From: Taxillus chinensis
Taxonomy: Eukaryota > Streptophyta > Magnoliopsida > Santalales > Loranthaceae
Assembly (NCBI GenBank): GCA_023512835.1
Contig: CM042089.1
Location: 49,933,004 to 49,997,003, forward strand
DNA length: 64,000 bases
Direction: 5' to 3'
The notes under the pieces are model-generated. The model worked only from the letters and a program-made list of their open reading frames with translations. It did no database searches and was not told the origin of the DNA. Of the stretch, positions 1 to 11,483 are shown piece by piece (position 1 is the stretch's first letter; each line of letters starts with the position of its first letter). A program made the position numbers and the translations under genes.

Positions 1-95
1 TTTCATATGGCGACAACAGCAAAGGAAAGACTGTCGGGTATGGCACTTTAACCAACGGTTGTGTATCAATCACTAGAGTTGCACTAGTCGAAGGT

Positions 96-841
96 TTGAA
101 GCATAATTTGCTAAGTGTTAGTAATTTATGTGACAAAGGATTTACTGTTTCCTTTATGTCCAACACCTGTACAGTAAGGGAAAACTTATCCGGAGATGTT
201 AAGTTATCCGGATCAAGAGATGGGGACATATACTCAGTGGTCTTAAGAAATAATTCTTTTGACCCTGTATGCTTCCCCACTAAAGCTTCAGACGAAGATA
301 GTTGGTTATGGCACAAGAGATGCGCACATTTAAACTTTAAGACACTAAGTTAGCATCACTTGATCTTGTCACTGGTCTACCTAAACTCAAATACTCCAGA
401 GACACTCTCTGTCGAGAATGCCAACTTGGCAAACAGACCAAACATAGCTTTAAGAGCAAATCAGTTAACTCAATATCTGCTCCTCTACAACTTCTTCATA
501 TGGACCTCTGTGGTCCTATTTATGTTCCTTCGCTGGCTGGTACGAGATATACCCTTGTGGTTATCGATGATTTCACCAGATACACATGGGTAATGTTCCT
601 GAAATCAAAGGATCAAACTTTTGAGCATCTTGTAGATCTTTTCAACTGGATAAGCAACTCACAAGGACTGAGCATAAAGTGCATCAGGAGTGATCATGGT
701 ACAGAATTTGATTTTTTAGAAATGAGATCATATTGTTCTGAACAGGGCATTCAGCACGACTTCTCTGCGCCCAGAACTCCACAACAAAATGGGGTCGAGC
801 GCAAGAATCGTACTTTAGTCGAGGTGGCAGATCTATGTTAG
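96..841 (+). pseudogene. GAG-pre-integrase and integrase core of the outer copia (frameshifted)
   Basis: The first part reads as the GAG-pre-integrase region and ends in the His-His half of the integrase zinc finger (LWHKRCAHL near 308-335). The Cys half (CREC) follows near 412 in another frame, so a frameshift separates them. The integrase core begins at MDLCGP (500), with catalytic Asp in the HMD context, a second Asp in CIRSDHGTEF (about 680-710) and Glu in the GVERKNRT motif (about 795). All three acidic residues are therefore visible. The frame closes at 841 because of another frameshift. The product would have inserted element cDNA into the genome; this copy cannot make a continuous protein. 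Confidence 0.85.
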
Positions 842-1604
842 CAGGGGCAACGCTTCCTCTTAGTTTATGGGCTGAAGTTGTGTCCACTGCCCGCTATGTT
901 CGTAACGGAACTCTAATAAATAAATCTACCATGAAAACACCCTATGAGATGTGGAGAGGACGAAAGCCTTCAATTTCACATTTCGAGCTTTTGGGTGTAC
1001 TTGTTATATATTGATAAATGGCAAAGAAACCCGAATAAATTTGAACCAAAATCTGATGATAGGATTTTCGTCGGATACTCATTACATAGCAAGGCTTATC
1101 GGGTCTTTAATAGAAAACTTTTTAAAGTTGAAGAATCTATCCATGTGACCTTTGATGAAACTAATCTTGATTGGTCAAAAGTTGCTTCTTCAAGTTCAAA
1201 TGTACAGGTCCCGGACAGCAACATCGACTATTCGAAGTTTATGAATGTTCCTATTACACATTCTGACCAACCACGTTTCATCAGCGAGGCACAAAGAAAT
1301 TATATGGATGATACTACGGATCATTCGGACTCAGGACTACCATTAAGCTCCAGGACATACTCCCTCGGATACCCAAAATTCCGGAGCACCTTCAAGCCCG
1401 TCCGGACCAATTAACACTGAAAGAAACAGTGTTGAAGAACCACCTAGTTCTACCGTACCTTCTAATACGGAAACATCTGGTCCGGAAGAAGCTCAACCAG
1501 CAGATATACATGAACCACCTAATCTGGCAGAGCTTCAAATTATTCAAGATCAACCATCACATGCACAGAATTACAGATGGACCCGAAACCATCCCTCAGA
1601 TCAA
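842..1604 (+). pseudogene. Integrase C-terminal domain and integrase-RT linker (degraded)
   Basis: The reading frame resumes after 841 with residues typical of the copia integrase C-terminus. From 944 an open frame contains DRIFVGYSLHSKAYRVFNR, the small beta-barrel domain that follows the catalytic core in copia integrases. The rest, to about 1604, is a low-conservation Ser/Pro/Glu-rich linker leading to RT, as in the family. At least two frameshifts are needed to join it to its neighbours. No independent gene is proposed here. Confidence 0.7.
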
Positions 1605-2516
1605 GTGATTGGTGATCCTACTACTGGTGTAAGAACAAGAGCACCCACCTTCAACATGTGTCTTTACTCGTGTTTTCTATCTCAAATAGAACCAAAGGTG
1701 GTAGATGAAGCTCTTCAGGATTCTAATTGGATAGAAGCCATGCAAGAAGAGTTGAATCAATTTAAGAGAAATAATGTGTGGACTCTAGTACCAAGGCCTA
1801 AGTCTTAGCAAGTCATTGGAGTTAAATGGGTGTTCCGGAACAAGCTTGATATGGATGGAATAGTAATCCGAAACAAAGCCAGACTAGTAGCTAAAGGATA
1901 TCGTCAAGAAGAAGGAATAGACTATGATGAGACCTTTGCTCTGGTAGCAAGACTTGAGGCAATCCGAATGTTTCTGGCGTATGCTTCATATGAAAACTTC
2001 ATAGTTTATCAAATGGACGTCAAGAGCGTATTCCTGAATGGAGATCTTCAAGAGGAGGTTTACCTTGAACAACCTCCAGGTTTCATTGAACCCAAGGCTG
2101 GACATCTGGTTTACAAATTACAGAAAGCCTTGTATGGATTAAAGCAAGCTCCAAGAGCCTGGTACGACACACTTTCGGAATTCTTACTTGCTCACAACTT
2201 TCAAAAAGGGAAGATTGACACCACGCTATTCTTACGGAAAGAGAAAGGACATACTCTGATCGTACAGATATACGTGGATGATATCATTTTCGGATCAACT
2301 AATCCGAAACTTTGTGATGAATTCGCCAAGTTGATGACTGGCAAGTTTGAGATGAGTATGATGGGAGAATTGTCCTACTTCCTTGGGATCGAAGTCAAAC
2401 AACTGAAGGAAGGGACCTTCATAAACCAAGCTAAGTATACTCGCGACTTAATCAAGAAGTTTGGTATGGAAGGTTCGTCTCCGTCAAAACTCCAATGCCA
2501 GTCAATGCCAAGTTAG
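1605..2516 (+). pseudogene. Reverse transcriptase of the outer copia
   Basis: This is the copia RT, which copies element RNA into DNA. The frame starts in the conserved entry region (DEALQDSNWIEAMQEEL) and passes through [41 protein letters not shown] and the catalytic YVDDIIFGS near 2270-2297. The stretches 1605-1805 and 1809-2516 are in one frame, separated only by a TAG at 1806. The frame is lost near 2500, shortly before the RNase H domain. A V replaces the usual A in the MDVKSAFLNG motif, a small departure from the family. Confidence 0.92.
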
Positions 2517-2565
2517 ACCCAGGATGTTGATGGCAAATCGGTGAATGTGACCGAGTACGAGAGGG

Positions 2566-3219
2566 ATGATTGGATCCTTGCTGTATCTTACAGCAAGTCG
2601 CCCGGACATAATGTTTGCAACTTGCATCTGCGCAAGATATCAGGCGAATCCCAAAGAGTCTCATATGCTTCATGTAAAACGGATATTAAGGTATCTCAAA
2701 GGGATAATTAATTTGGGACTCTGGTACCCAAAAGAGTCCAACTTCGCCTTATCCGGATATTCTGATGCTGATTTTGTTGGGTGTCGCATAGACAGGAAAA
2801 GCACTAGCGGTATATGCCAATTCCTTGGAAACATATTGATTTCTTGGTTCAGTAAGAAGCAGAATTCCGTATCAACATCTACTCGTCAAGGCAACATATA
2901 GTCTGCTGGGAGTTGCTGTGCTCAGCTTCTCTGGATGCAAAGTCAACTTACTGACTACGGCTTCAACATGACATCTGTTCCACTTTACTGTGACAATACC
3001 AGTGCTATTGCTATTAGCAATAATCCCGTCATGCATCCAAAGACAAAACATATTGAGGTCAGGCATCATTTCATTCGTGATCATGTTCTTAAAAAGCACA
3101 TATCCCTGGAACATGTTACTACTGAAGATCAACTGGCGGATATACTTACAAAGCCCCTACCTGATGTAAGATTTTCTAAACTTCTTCTCAAATTGGGTAT
3201 GCTTGACTTTTCTGCATAG
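2566..3219 (+). pseudogene. RNase H of the outer copia (internal frameshift)
   Basis: The segment carries the RT thumb (YLTASRPDIMFA) and RNase H with DADFVGCRIDRKSTSG, CDNTSAIAISNNP, the HPKTKHIEVRHHFIRD block and the terminal ADILTKPL signature. A frameshift and stop near 2899 remove the region where the catalytic Glu of the TAEAEY-type motif would lie. Coding resumes by 2935 and ends with a natural-looking stop at 3217-3219. This end of pol fixes the orientation and marks where the extra downstream region begins. Confidence 0.9.
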
Positions 3220-4902
3220 CTTCTCACCTGTTATCCATCAGTAGTTACTTTCAGAAAATGCATTGTTGTACTTCATGGTTAGTGATAGACACTAAACTTC
3301 ATGTTTATGCTCTGATATTTCTCACTAAGTTCAAGTGGGAGGATGCTTGCGTTTCCCGACTGAAGTCGTTTAAGCAAACATGATTAAAGTTTATATGATT
3401 AACCTCATTCTGGTTTCATGATCTTAATTTACACTGATCACCACATGACAAATGCCTGTTCATTTAGATTCCTCTATTAACATGTATAGTTGAAGAAATG
3501 AAATGGGTTAGCTCGGAATGCCTGGTGGATGAATACACAATCACAGTCTGATCAGCTTCTGAAGTATAGTTTCCTATAAAGATAGACAATGCTGAATTTC
3601 TTTAAGCCGGAAATGTCTACCGAAAGGATTGCACAATCTACAGGGGAGAAAATGCTTTATAAATTATTCGAGTAATACCCCCCCCCCCCCCCCCCCCCCC
3701 CCCCGTATATGTCTCATGACCTCTTTCCTGGCTGTCTATTCGAGGGGGAGCCTTTTCATTAAGAGGATCGAATGATCTACGGGGGAGCCTAAGCTTCATA
3801 TATTACCTCAGTAATAACCCCCTAATATGTCTCAGATACTCCCTCCTCTAAACCTTTACTTCCGGATCTGACTGGACATGCGTTGTTGAAATAGAATTGT
3901 GGCATGCTTGGATGTATTTTTTTCTTCAACCATGCATTTTAATTGGATAATCAATCGCTTGCTTTTGACATGTGTCCACTTCCTCATTTTTCACTCATGA
4001 ATCCTAGTTTGGTCAAATCATATGATTTTTAATTAATCTTAGCTACGTCGTTCACAGACGGTTCACTATGTTGACCTATATGAACTTGTGTATTTATTAT
4101 CTGACATATGCCCTGATTCAGTCACATTGATCATTCTCTAGTCTGTATATGTCTATTTCATTCTTTGTAATGCACAAGTTCTGCTACTCATTAGTTTGGA
4201 TTATATAGCTCTTCACTGACTATTTTCTCCTATCCGTACTAATCCTTGCTTGTTAAGCTTTTATACTTTTAGCTTATTTTTGTGAAGCTACAGGTTCAGA
4301 TTTTCTTTGCACCCTTATCGATAAATCCAGTCCATAGTCTTGGATTTGAAGTGTTGTGGTACTTCTCTTCTCTTCGACTTATTGACAACAAACGAATCTA
4401 CTTTTCTCTCACCGCACTCTGTTACTACGGACACGGTCTACTTTTCATCCGGATACTCGTTACTCGACTATCGCTGATTCCGGATGATTGTCGGTTCATT
4501 CCTCCAGACTCGACCTTTGTCAAATTGCGATAATCCATGTCTTATTTTATATCGCGTGCTTTTGAGGAGGAATAATGATGATTCATTAAATGCATGTCTC
4601 GGGATGCACACACTTCCCCTGGAAGGCAAACAGCTGTTATCCTTACTTGGTCATGCCGTCTCCACGTCATCTTTTAATTCAGAGGCACACCACTATCAAG
4701 ACTAATGACATCAGCCTATCAAGCGATCTACTATTTCACTCGCCAAATTCCTAGACCCGCTGACATTCACGGACTCGGTCTTATATATTCTGGTCATTCC
4801 TGCGAAGCACGAGTGTTACCCTTTTCAAATCCCTAAACCTCTCGTTGCTCCTTCAATCCCTAAGACCTCGCCTTCCCTCTCGCCCTTCAACTTTCATCTA
4901 CA
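3220..4902 (+). other. Non-coding spacer between pol and the downstream ORF
   Basis: About 1.7 kb lies between the RNase H stop and the next coding region. I see no convincing ORF. Direct near-repeats of about 120 bp around 3640-3720 and 3780-3840 (shared pattern attattcgagtaat / attacctcagtaat, then atgtctca) flank the poly-C tract. A long spacer before an envelope-like or accessory ORF is common in Sireviruses. It may carry a splice acceptor or promoter for that ORF, but none can be identified with confidence. Confidence 0.6.
3678..3704 (+). repeat. Poly-C homopolymer, 27 nt
   Basis: An uninterrupted run of 27 C residues. The related sequence near 3817-3822 has only five C in the equivalent position (taaccccctaat), so the run looks like an expansion of a short C tract inside a local duplication. 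Homopolymer length is also a frequent assembly error. Confidence 0.95.
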
Positions 4903-5638
4903 ATGGCACCCAGAACCTCTCTTTTCGGCGTTAATCCCGGCCATCTGGTCGATTGGAGCGCTGTCTCCAACCCTTCGGACTGGTTTTCCATATTCGCCCT
5001 CTTCTAGAAACCTCTCACATACTCGACTTGATCTCCAATCCTGTCGATCTTCTTATAAACGACATTCTTGAGTACTACCAACGGATCCGCTGTACCACTG
5101 ACTCCATCATCTCCTATGTTTGCGGTGAATCCATCCTCATTACCCCCGATGTTCTCCACGCTGCTCTCAGTCTACCCCCCGGTGAATCACAGTGCCCCGA
5201 TGTCAATCCCATGGCGGCTTCTATGGGTTGCACCTATAAAGGCAAGGAATACAAGGTGAAGTCCTCCCAAGGTCGCTATCGCTGTATGGCGATCATACTG
5301 AGTCGATGCTTACTGGCTCGCACTTCCGCTCTGGACTCTGTTCCATACGATCTTCTTCCGGCCATGTACGGCATTTTCGAAGGTCTTCAGATGGACTGGG
5401 GGACGTTTTTGTTCCGACTGCTGCAGACTGGACCCAAGAACCATTCCTTCGGGCGCATCCTAAGCATTGTCTTCCGGCATCTTCATCCGGACCATTTCGC
5501 CCGCTCTGACGTTGTTCCCTTTCCTCCGGCTCATTATCTTCGCTATATTACACCTGATGGGAACATGACAGCCCACTGTCCCTCTACAGCTCTCCGCATT
5601 CTCCCTGCCATGGAACAACAAGGCAGTTCTGTTGGTGA
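4903..5638 (+). pseudogene. N-terminal part of the extra Sirevirus ORF (helical domain of unknown function)
   Basis: A start at 4903 (MAPRTSLFGVNPG) is followed by a frameshift near 4995. From there one frame runs to the nested insertion and reads as a globular, mostly helical domain (DLISNPVDLLINDILEYYQ, YVCGESILITPDVLHAAL, GRYRCMAIILSRCLLA). Its look and position recall the plant retroelement-associated domain annotated as putative plant transposon protein and the envelope-like ORF of Sireviruses, but I cannot assign a function. The nested copia inserted at 5638. Coding continues at 14846 in a frame shifted by one base relative to this part. No signal peptide or transmembrane segment is evident, which argues against a true envelope protein. 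Confidence 0.65.
5634..5638. repeat. Target site duplication, left copy (GGTGA)
   Basis: GGTGA lies directly before the 5' LTR start TGTTGGG and is repeated exactly at 14845-14849 after the 3' LTR end. The 5-bp length is normal for copia integrase and shows a single insertion event into the accessory ORF. Confidence 0.97.
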
Positions 5639-7464
5639 TGTTGGGATAGTGCTATATAAAGCAATGTGTAATCCTAATAATGTAAAAACTATTTCTGATT
5701 AATTGAAATATTTTTTGTTTAAATATTTATTAGATTGCATTATTCTGCTTTCTTGTGTGGCTGAACATCATAACATCTCATTGCTTATCAAAGTCTATTA
5801 CTGGGTATGTGTGAGGCACATACAATAGATCCACTAATTAGACTAAGTATAAAATTAGTTCACAATCGGTGAATAGAGTTTGGGATGCTCTATTCTGATA
5901 AGATTGTGGTGCGGACTATTTCCATAGTGGGAGTGATCTAATCTAGGATCATTGTAAAGAGTTTACAAATAGTAGTGCCAGTATGTAATCATACATATTG
6001 AACAGGACCATGATAGAATAAGTTCTTCAACTAATATCCGTTGCATTGTATGAAGAACTTTATATTTTATCGTTAAATGACTGATTTATGGATTAATCTT
6101 AATCCAGACCATTTGATTAACTCATGTCTATAATTTATGTCTTTTGACTTATTAATGAGTGAGAGGCTTAGTGCTTCAAATACCTCGATATCTTGGAGAT
6201 ATAATATTATAGATAGTGGGAGCGTCAAGTCAGGTGCATGGAATCCACCGCTTCGTTATACGAAGAGTAATGATATTCCCATGTTGTTTAATTCGGGATT
6301 CTTGGGTGAATCAAGCGCTTGTAATTATATTAGATATAATTTATTATAAATCCTAATTCATGATTGGATCATGAATAGGTCGCCCATTAGAGAATTAATG
6401 GTAACACATGGATAAAGATATAATTAGAGAGGTTAAACGGAATCTATTGATACTGTCTCTAATTATGAATATCATAGTGGAGGATCATATCACATGGAAA
6501 TCAATTATATCGATGGACAAATAATTTATTATGGATTCTTGTAATCATATCTGCTTGATCTTAGAGTGCGGTTTTAGTCCCTGATCGTGGCTCGGACTAA
6601 AACTAATAAATAATGATTTAATTGATTAATGAGATTAATTAATTAAATATTATTTATTGGAGCTTCGATTAAGTGGGTCCATTTGGTCCCTCTTGCTAGC
6701 ACCGTTTATTCTTGTATGGAGTCTTGGATCGTTGTGAGTTAATTCTCTGGTTGTGCTTAAGAGCTAATTAATTAACGTGTGTTAATATATATTTAAGAGT
6801 TAAATATATATCACATGGTTATTTATTTAATTAGATTAAATAAATAATAATAAATATTTTATCCATTTAATGTGATTAAATGAATAAATATATTATTTAT
6901 TTATTTGATAAATAAATAATATTATATATTTATTTAATTAGTTTGTTGCGTAATAATTATATTATTTAAATAGTTTAAATAATATGTATTATTATTATTT
7001 AACTAAAGGGGCGTATGTGTAATAGCACAGGGGTAACCCTAGGTCTATAAATAGATGCATAGCCTCCTAGGTTAAAGTGGTGGACGTGTGCAATCATTGA
7101 CAGCCAAGAGAGAGAGAGAGAGACAGGTGACGGCCAACCCTAGCAGAGGTGGTATTCCTGTTCTTTGATCCAAGGGTGCCACAGCCCTGTACTCCTTGAG
7201 AAGGTGAATAGCAGAGAAGGCTATTTGGTGGTTGAATCCAGGAGACTGCGAGGACGATCAAAGGCAGATCGTGAGTTCGTTCTTGGAGGGAAAAGAAGAG
7301 GGTTCTAGCTTTACCGTTCTTCAGGTTGGTTTCTTCTTTTCTCTCTTTGTAAAATTAAACGAATTGATTCGTGTTTAGATCCTATTGTTTGTTGCTTTGG
7401 AATAAAATTTTTAAAATTCGTTTCCATTGCGGTTAATCGTTAACCCCATTCCAGTATTCCAACA
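5639..7464 (+). repeat. 5' LTR of the nested copia
   Basis: Starts TGTTGGGATAG and ends TTCCAACA, so it has the TG...CA termini with a short inverted repeat. It matches 13014-14844 along its full length. The U3 part is AT-rich with many TTTAAT/ATTAAA palindromes around 6600-6960. A TATA box lies at 7046, and the R/U5 part contains a short GA microsatellite near 7110. Confidence 0.97.
7046..7053 (+). promoter_or_regulatory. TATA box of the nested copia 5' LTR
   Basis: TATAAATA sits about 420 bp before the LTR end, after a long AT-rich U3 and before a less AT-rich leader. That is the expected place for the RNA polymerase II promoter of the element. The identical octamer is present in the 3' LTR at 14426. 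Confidence 0.75.
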
Positions 7465-7466
7465 AT

Positions 7467-7480
7467 TGGTATCGAGCTTT
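7467..7480 (+). other. Primer binding site of the nested copia (altered)
   Basis: Two bases after the 5' LTR, TGGTATCGAGC matches the initiator-tRNA-Met primer site seen in the other elements here (TGGTATCAGAGC in the TRIM, TGGTATCAAAGC in the Sirevirus), except for one missing A. First-strand synthesis would prime here. Confidence 0.75.
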
Positions 7481-8442
7481 AAACATGTTAATCAATTTGT
7501 TTAATTTGGCCCTGGATGTATGAATAGAAGTAGCGGCACTCTAGGGTTCATATGTTTATACATGAGATGTATGTTACGGTGGTGTATGGATTTATATATT
7601 TTGTTCATGTGATGAAAGATTTAATATATATTAATTGTGATGGTTTGCCGGCCTTGGGATCTTAGTTTTGGTTGTATTTACAAGAGATGTAATTTGCTAG
7701 AGGGGCGGTCTATTATCACCGTGTTTCCCTGCTAGTTTCTTTATTTTATTTTTAGCATCTTGTAAGCCATAATTGGCATAGAAATATTTTATGTAATATT
7801 CATGAGCCTGGAATAAAAGTGGATGACGAGTCACCAAGCCGAAGTAGACGCAACCTTCCACCTAGTCTCTCACAAGCGATCCGGTGGTGGAGGAGTCCCA
7901 TGCGGCGGGTTTTCTCACATGCCGATTTACTTTCTTGATTTTTAATACTCTAAAGTTTATTCTATATTGATGGAATAATTTTTAGAAATTATAGAAAGTT
8001 GACATAATTAATTTTGAAAGATTAGATCTTTCTATAATTAGTTATATCAATTTTAAATAAAAAATAATTTTATAATTGGATAACTGTTATTCATAATTGA
8101 ATTATTTAAATATTTAAGTGAGAGAAAATTTTAATAGATAATTGTTATCTATTAAATTTTATTCTATATTGATAGAATAATTTTTGGAAATAAAAATATT
8201 GACATAGTTAATTTTGGAAGATTGGATCTTTCTATAATTATCTATATTAGTCTTAAATGAAAAATAATTTTATAATTGGATAATTGTTATCCATAATTAA
8301 ATTATTTTAATTTTAAGTAAGAGATAATTTTAATGAATAATTGTTATCTATTAAATTGCACATCACATGATCACATTACATATATAATTAGGAGTGCCGT
8401 CTACATATTATTTTTCATGCATCATATTTTATTTAAGAGTTA

Positions 8443-8479
<37 letters not shown>

Positions 8480-9043
8480 CCCAATTTGTAAAATATTGAG
8501 TGTGAGAGGGTTTTATTGGGAATAAGACCCATGGTCTCCATTATTAAATAACTAAGGTATATGTCTTAATGTATCTCCGAAGAGATTTTATGGACTAGGC
8601 TCAAGTTATTTTCCTAAAAGGATAGTTTACTTATTATTTAAACCAGTGATTGACACCTCGCCAAAGCTAGGCAATTCAAAAGGTTTAGGTAATAAGACAC
8701 GAAATAATGGTTATACACTCAACACGATCTCTTGCATTAATCTTCCAAAGAGGCGCTGTTGCAGGGGATGTGGACCAAATATAAACGAAAATTGAATTGG
8801 TTGAATATGCGATATTTAGGAAAGCCAAATCAATTGGGAGGGTCCCGACAAAGTAAAGAAAAAGTTTATTCTCCCAAAGGAGGTTTATTGATTCTGGATA
8901 TTTTGTTATTCGTAGTAAGAGTATTGATTTAGGGTTTTATTAATACTTGTGCATTCATGCATTCATTAATGTATATGCATTTTACTAAATTTAGTTATGA
9001 TGTATGCCATTCTAAAACATTTTATATTTTATATTTTCGGAAA
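7481..9043 (+). other. Long AT-rich untranslated leader of the nested copia
   Basis: About 1.5 kb between PBS and gag has no plausible gene. It contains an imperfect duplication: the block near 7960-8160 (tctatattgatggaataattttt...) recurs near 8160-8350. An (AT)n microsatellite lies at 8447-8475. Long structured leaders occur in copia elements with packaging or translation signals, but none can be pinpointed here. Confidence 0.6.
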
Positions 9044-9840
9044 ATGTCTTTTAACCCACTAGCCGTTTTATTGAGCCAAAATAAATTGACCGGTGAAAAT
9101 TTCAATGATTGGAAGCGTAATCTGAATATTGTGTTAACTCTGAAAAGCACAAGTTTGTCTTATCGAGCCTTGTCCACCTGAACCTCCTGGCTAATGCTTC
9201 GAAAACCGCAAAGGATGCCTATGATAAGTGGATTGCGTCCGATGATATGACTCGTTGTTACATGTTGGCATCCATGTCCAATGTGTTGCAACAACAACAT
9301 CAAGGGATGCGAACTGCCAAGGATATCATGGATTCTTTACAGGCTATGTTTGGGGAGATCTCAATTCGTGCGCGGTTTGAGGCCGTGAGAGCTATTATGA
9401 ATAGTCGCATGAAAGTGGGAACTCCTATTAGGGATCATCTCTTAGAGATCATGGCTCATTTTAATGAGGCTGAGATCCATGGAGCTAGTATAGATCAACG
9501 AGACTCAAGTTGGTATGATACTAGAGACTCTCCCTGATAGCTTCATTTCTTTTAAGACTAATTATGTCTTGAATAAAATGGATCTAAACCTCACCAATCT
9601 TATGACTGAATTACAAACCTATGAGGGAATGATTAAGTCTAAGAAAGGTGAGGTGAACATGGTTATTGCTGGTTCTTCTCTTAAGAAGAAGAAGAAGAAG
9701 CTAAGCGACAAGAAAAAGGCATCTTTAAAAGCCAAGAGGAAGGTGAACAAGAAAAAGAAGACTCCTAAAGCTGGAAAGTGTTTCCATTGCGGCAAAGAAG
9801 GGCACTGGAAGAGGAACTGTAAAGAGTACCTCCAAACAGT
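9044..9840 (+). pseudogene. gag of the nested copia (frameshifted)
   Basis: The probable start is the ATG at 9044 (MSFNPLAVLLSQNKLTGENF), a typical copia capsid N-terminus. The frame breaks near 9175 and again near 9510. The central part (MLASMSNVLQQQHQG, HLLEIMAHFNEAEIHGA) is the UBN2-type capsid domain. A lysine-rich stretch (9690-9770) precedes a perfect CX2CX4HX4C zinc knuckle at 9779-9820 that would bind RNA. The protein would form the virus-like particle in the cytoplasm. Three frame fragments mean it is not functional as it stands. Confidence 0.9.
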
Positions 9841-10270
9841 GAAGCCAAAGGAAGGTATTGTACTTGTCCTTGAAACTGGTTTAGTGGAAAAATCAAATAA
9901 TCTTTGGATTATAGATCTCAGGTGCCACTAATAATGTTTGTACTTCTTTGCAGGGACTTCAGGTCCAAAGGCAGCTTAAGGAAGGGGAATTCATTTTTAG
10001 AGTTGGCACTGGGGATTCAGTTTCAGCAATGGCAGTGGGAGTGCTAAAGTTATATTTTAGAAATAAATTTATTTTGTTAAAGGATTGTTTTTATGTACCT
10101 GAGTTGAACAGGAATTTGATTTCAGTTTCTTCTTTGGTTGAACATGGTTATTCTATTCGTTTTCTTGAAAATGTTTCGGTTTATAAGAATAATATTTTGA
10201 TATGTTCTGGTATAAAGGAAAACAATCTTTACAAAATTAATCCTAGCATTCATACATTGTTGAACACCTG
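9841..10270 (+). pseudogene. Protease region of the nested copia (frameshifted at the active site)
   Basis: The frame coming from gag reaches the tryptophan and aspartate that precede the aspartic protease active site (LWIIDL near 9901-9918), then an extra base disrupts the motif and a stop follows at 9929. From 9948 another frame gives the downstream protease and pre-integrase sequence (LKDCFYVPELNRNLISVSSL). The enzyme would cleave the Gag-Pol polyprotein. Confidence 0.8.
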
Positions 10271-10320
10271 AAATAATTGATGATGAACCCATTCCAAAAC
10301 GAGTTAAGTTAGATACAAAT

Positions 10321-11428
10321 GAAACATATCTATGGCACGTGAGACTTGGACATATTAACCAAACTAGGATTCAAAGGTTAGTAAAGGATGGACTTGAATG
10401 GTTTAGAGGTTACTCCTTTACCCACATGTGAATCATGTTTGGAGGGTAAAATGACCAAGAGGTCTTTTCCTTCGAAAGGACATCGTGTTAATGATCTCCT
10501 AGAGCTAGTACATACAGATGTTTGTGGACCATTTAATGTACAAGCAAGAGGAGGTTATGAGTATTTCGTCACTTTTATTGACGATTTCTCTAGATATGGA
10601 TATGTTTACCTAATACACCGTAAGTCAGAGACTTTTGAAAAGTTCAAAGAATTTTGGACTAAGACGGAAAAGCAATTAGGTAAATCTATCAAGATGCTTC
10701 GATCAGATCGAGGTGGAGAGTACCTGGATAATGAGTTTAGGTCATATCTAACTGATAATGGGATATTGTCTCAACTCTCTGCACCTGGCACACCACAACA
10801 AAATGGTGTTGCAGAGAGGAGGAATAGAACAATGCTTGACATGATGAGATCAATGTTAAGTAGTTCATCATTGCCCAAATCGTTTTGGGGGTATGCACTA
10901 CAAACGTCTGTTTATTTGATAAACAGGGTACCTTCTAAATTCATACCTAAGACACCCTTCGAATTATGGACAGGTCGTAAACCAAGTTTAAGGCATATCC
11001 GAATTTGGGGGTGTAGGGCTCATGTCAAAAGGGCTAAGGTGGATAAGTTGGATGCACGCACTGAGTTGTGCATTTTTGTAGGATATCCAAAAGAAACGAA
11101 AGGTGGTTTATTTTATAGTCAGAAAGATAATAAAGTATTTGTATCGACAAATGCTAAATATCTTGAAGATGACCATATTAAAAATCACAAATCAGATCAT
11201 CGAATAGAGTTGGATGAGATACCAGTTGATGAGATCAGTGGCCCAACTCAGGATCAACATGATGAGATCATTATTGATCAACCAATCATAAGAAATGAGA
11301 CCACAACATTGGAACAACATCCAGTTACTTTGCGTCGTAGTGGGAGGGTTGTTAGACAACCGGACCGTTACATGGGAGTTGGAGATGCTCTGGTAGCTAT
11401 CTCGATGATCATAAAGATGATCCCTTGA
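10321..11428 (+). pseudogene. Integrase of the nested copia
   Basis: The His part of the zinc finger (YLWHVRLGHIN, from about 10327) is followed by a frameshift near 10385. The Cys part (CESCLEGK) opens the long frame 10388-11428. The catalytic triad is visible: Asp in [11 protein letters not shown], Asp in [11 protein letters not shown] and Glu in [10 protein letters not shown]. The C-terminal domain ([13 protein letters not shown]) and an acidic linker follow. The frame ends at 11428, before the RT. Apart from the boundary frameshifts the domain is complete. Confidence 0.92.
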
Positions 11429-11483
11429 CCCCTGAGTGATGCACCGAATGATGTAGATTCCAAAGCATGGCAACAAGCAATGG

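Noticed and set aside
4903..5638. True viral-type envelope glycoprotein
   Set aside because: No signal peptide, transmembrane segment or glycosylation-rich ectodomain is visible, and the ORF ends in a peptidase domain. Only the position is envelope-like.
6137..6349. 70-codon ORF repeated at 13512-13724
   Set aside because: It lies in the U3 part of both nested copia LTRs, so its duplication reflects the LTR pair; no similarity to a protein and no family precedent.
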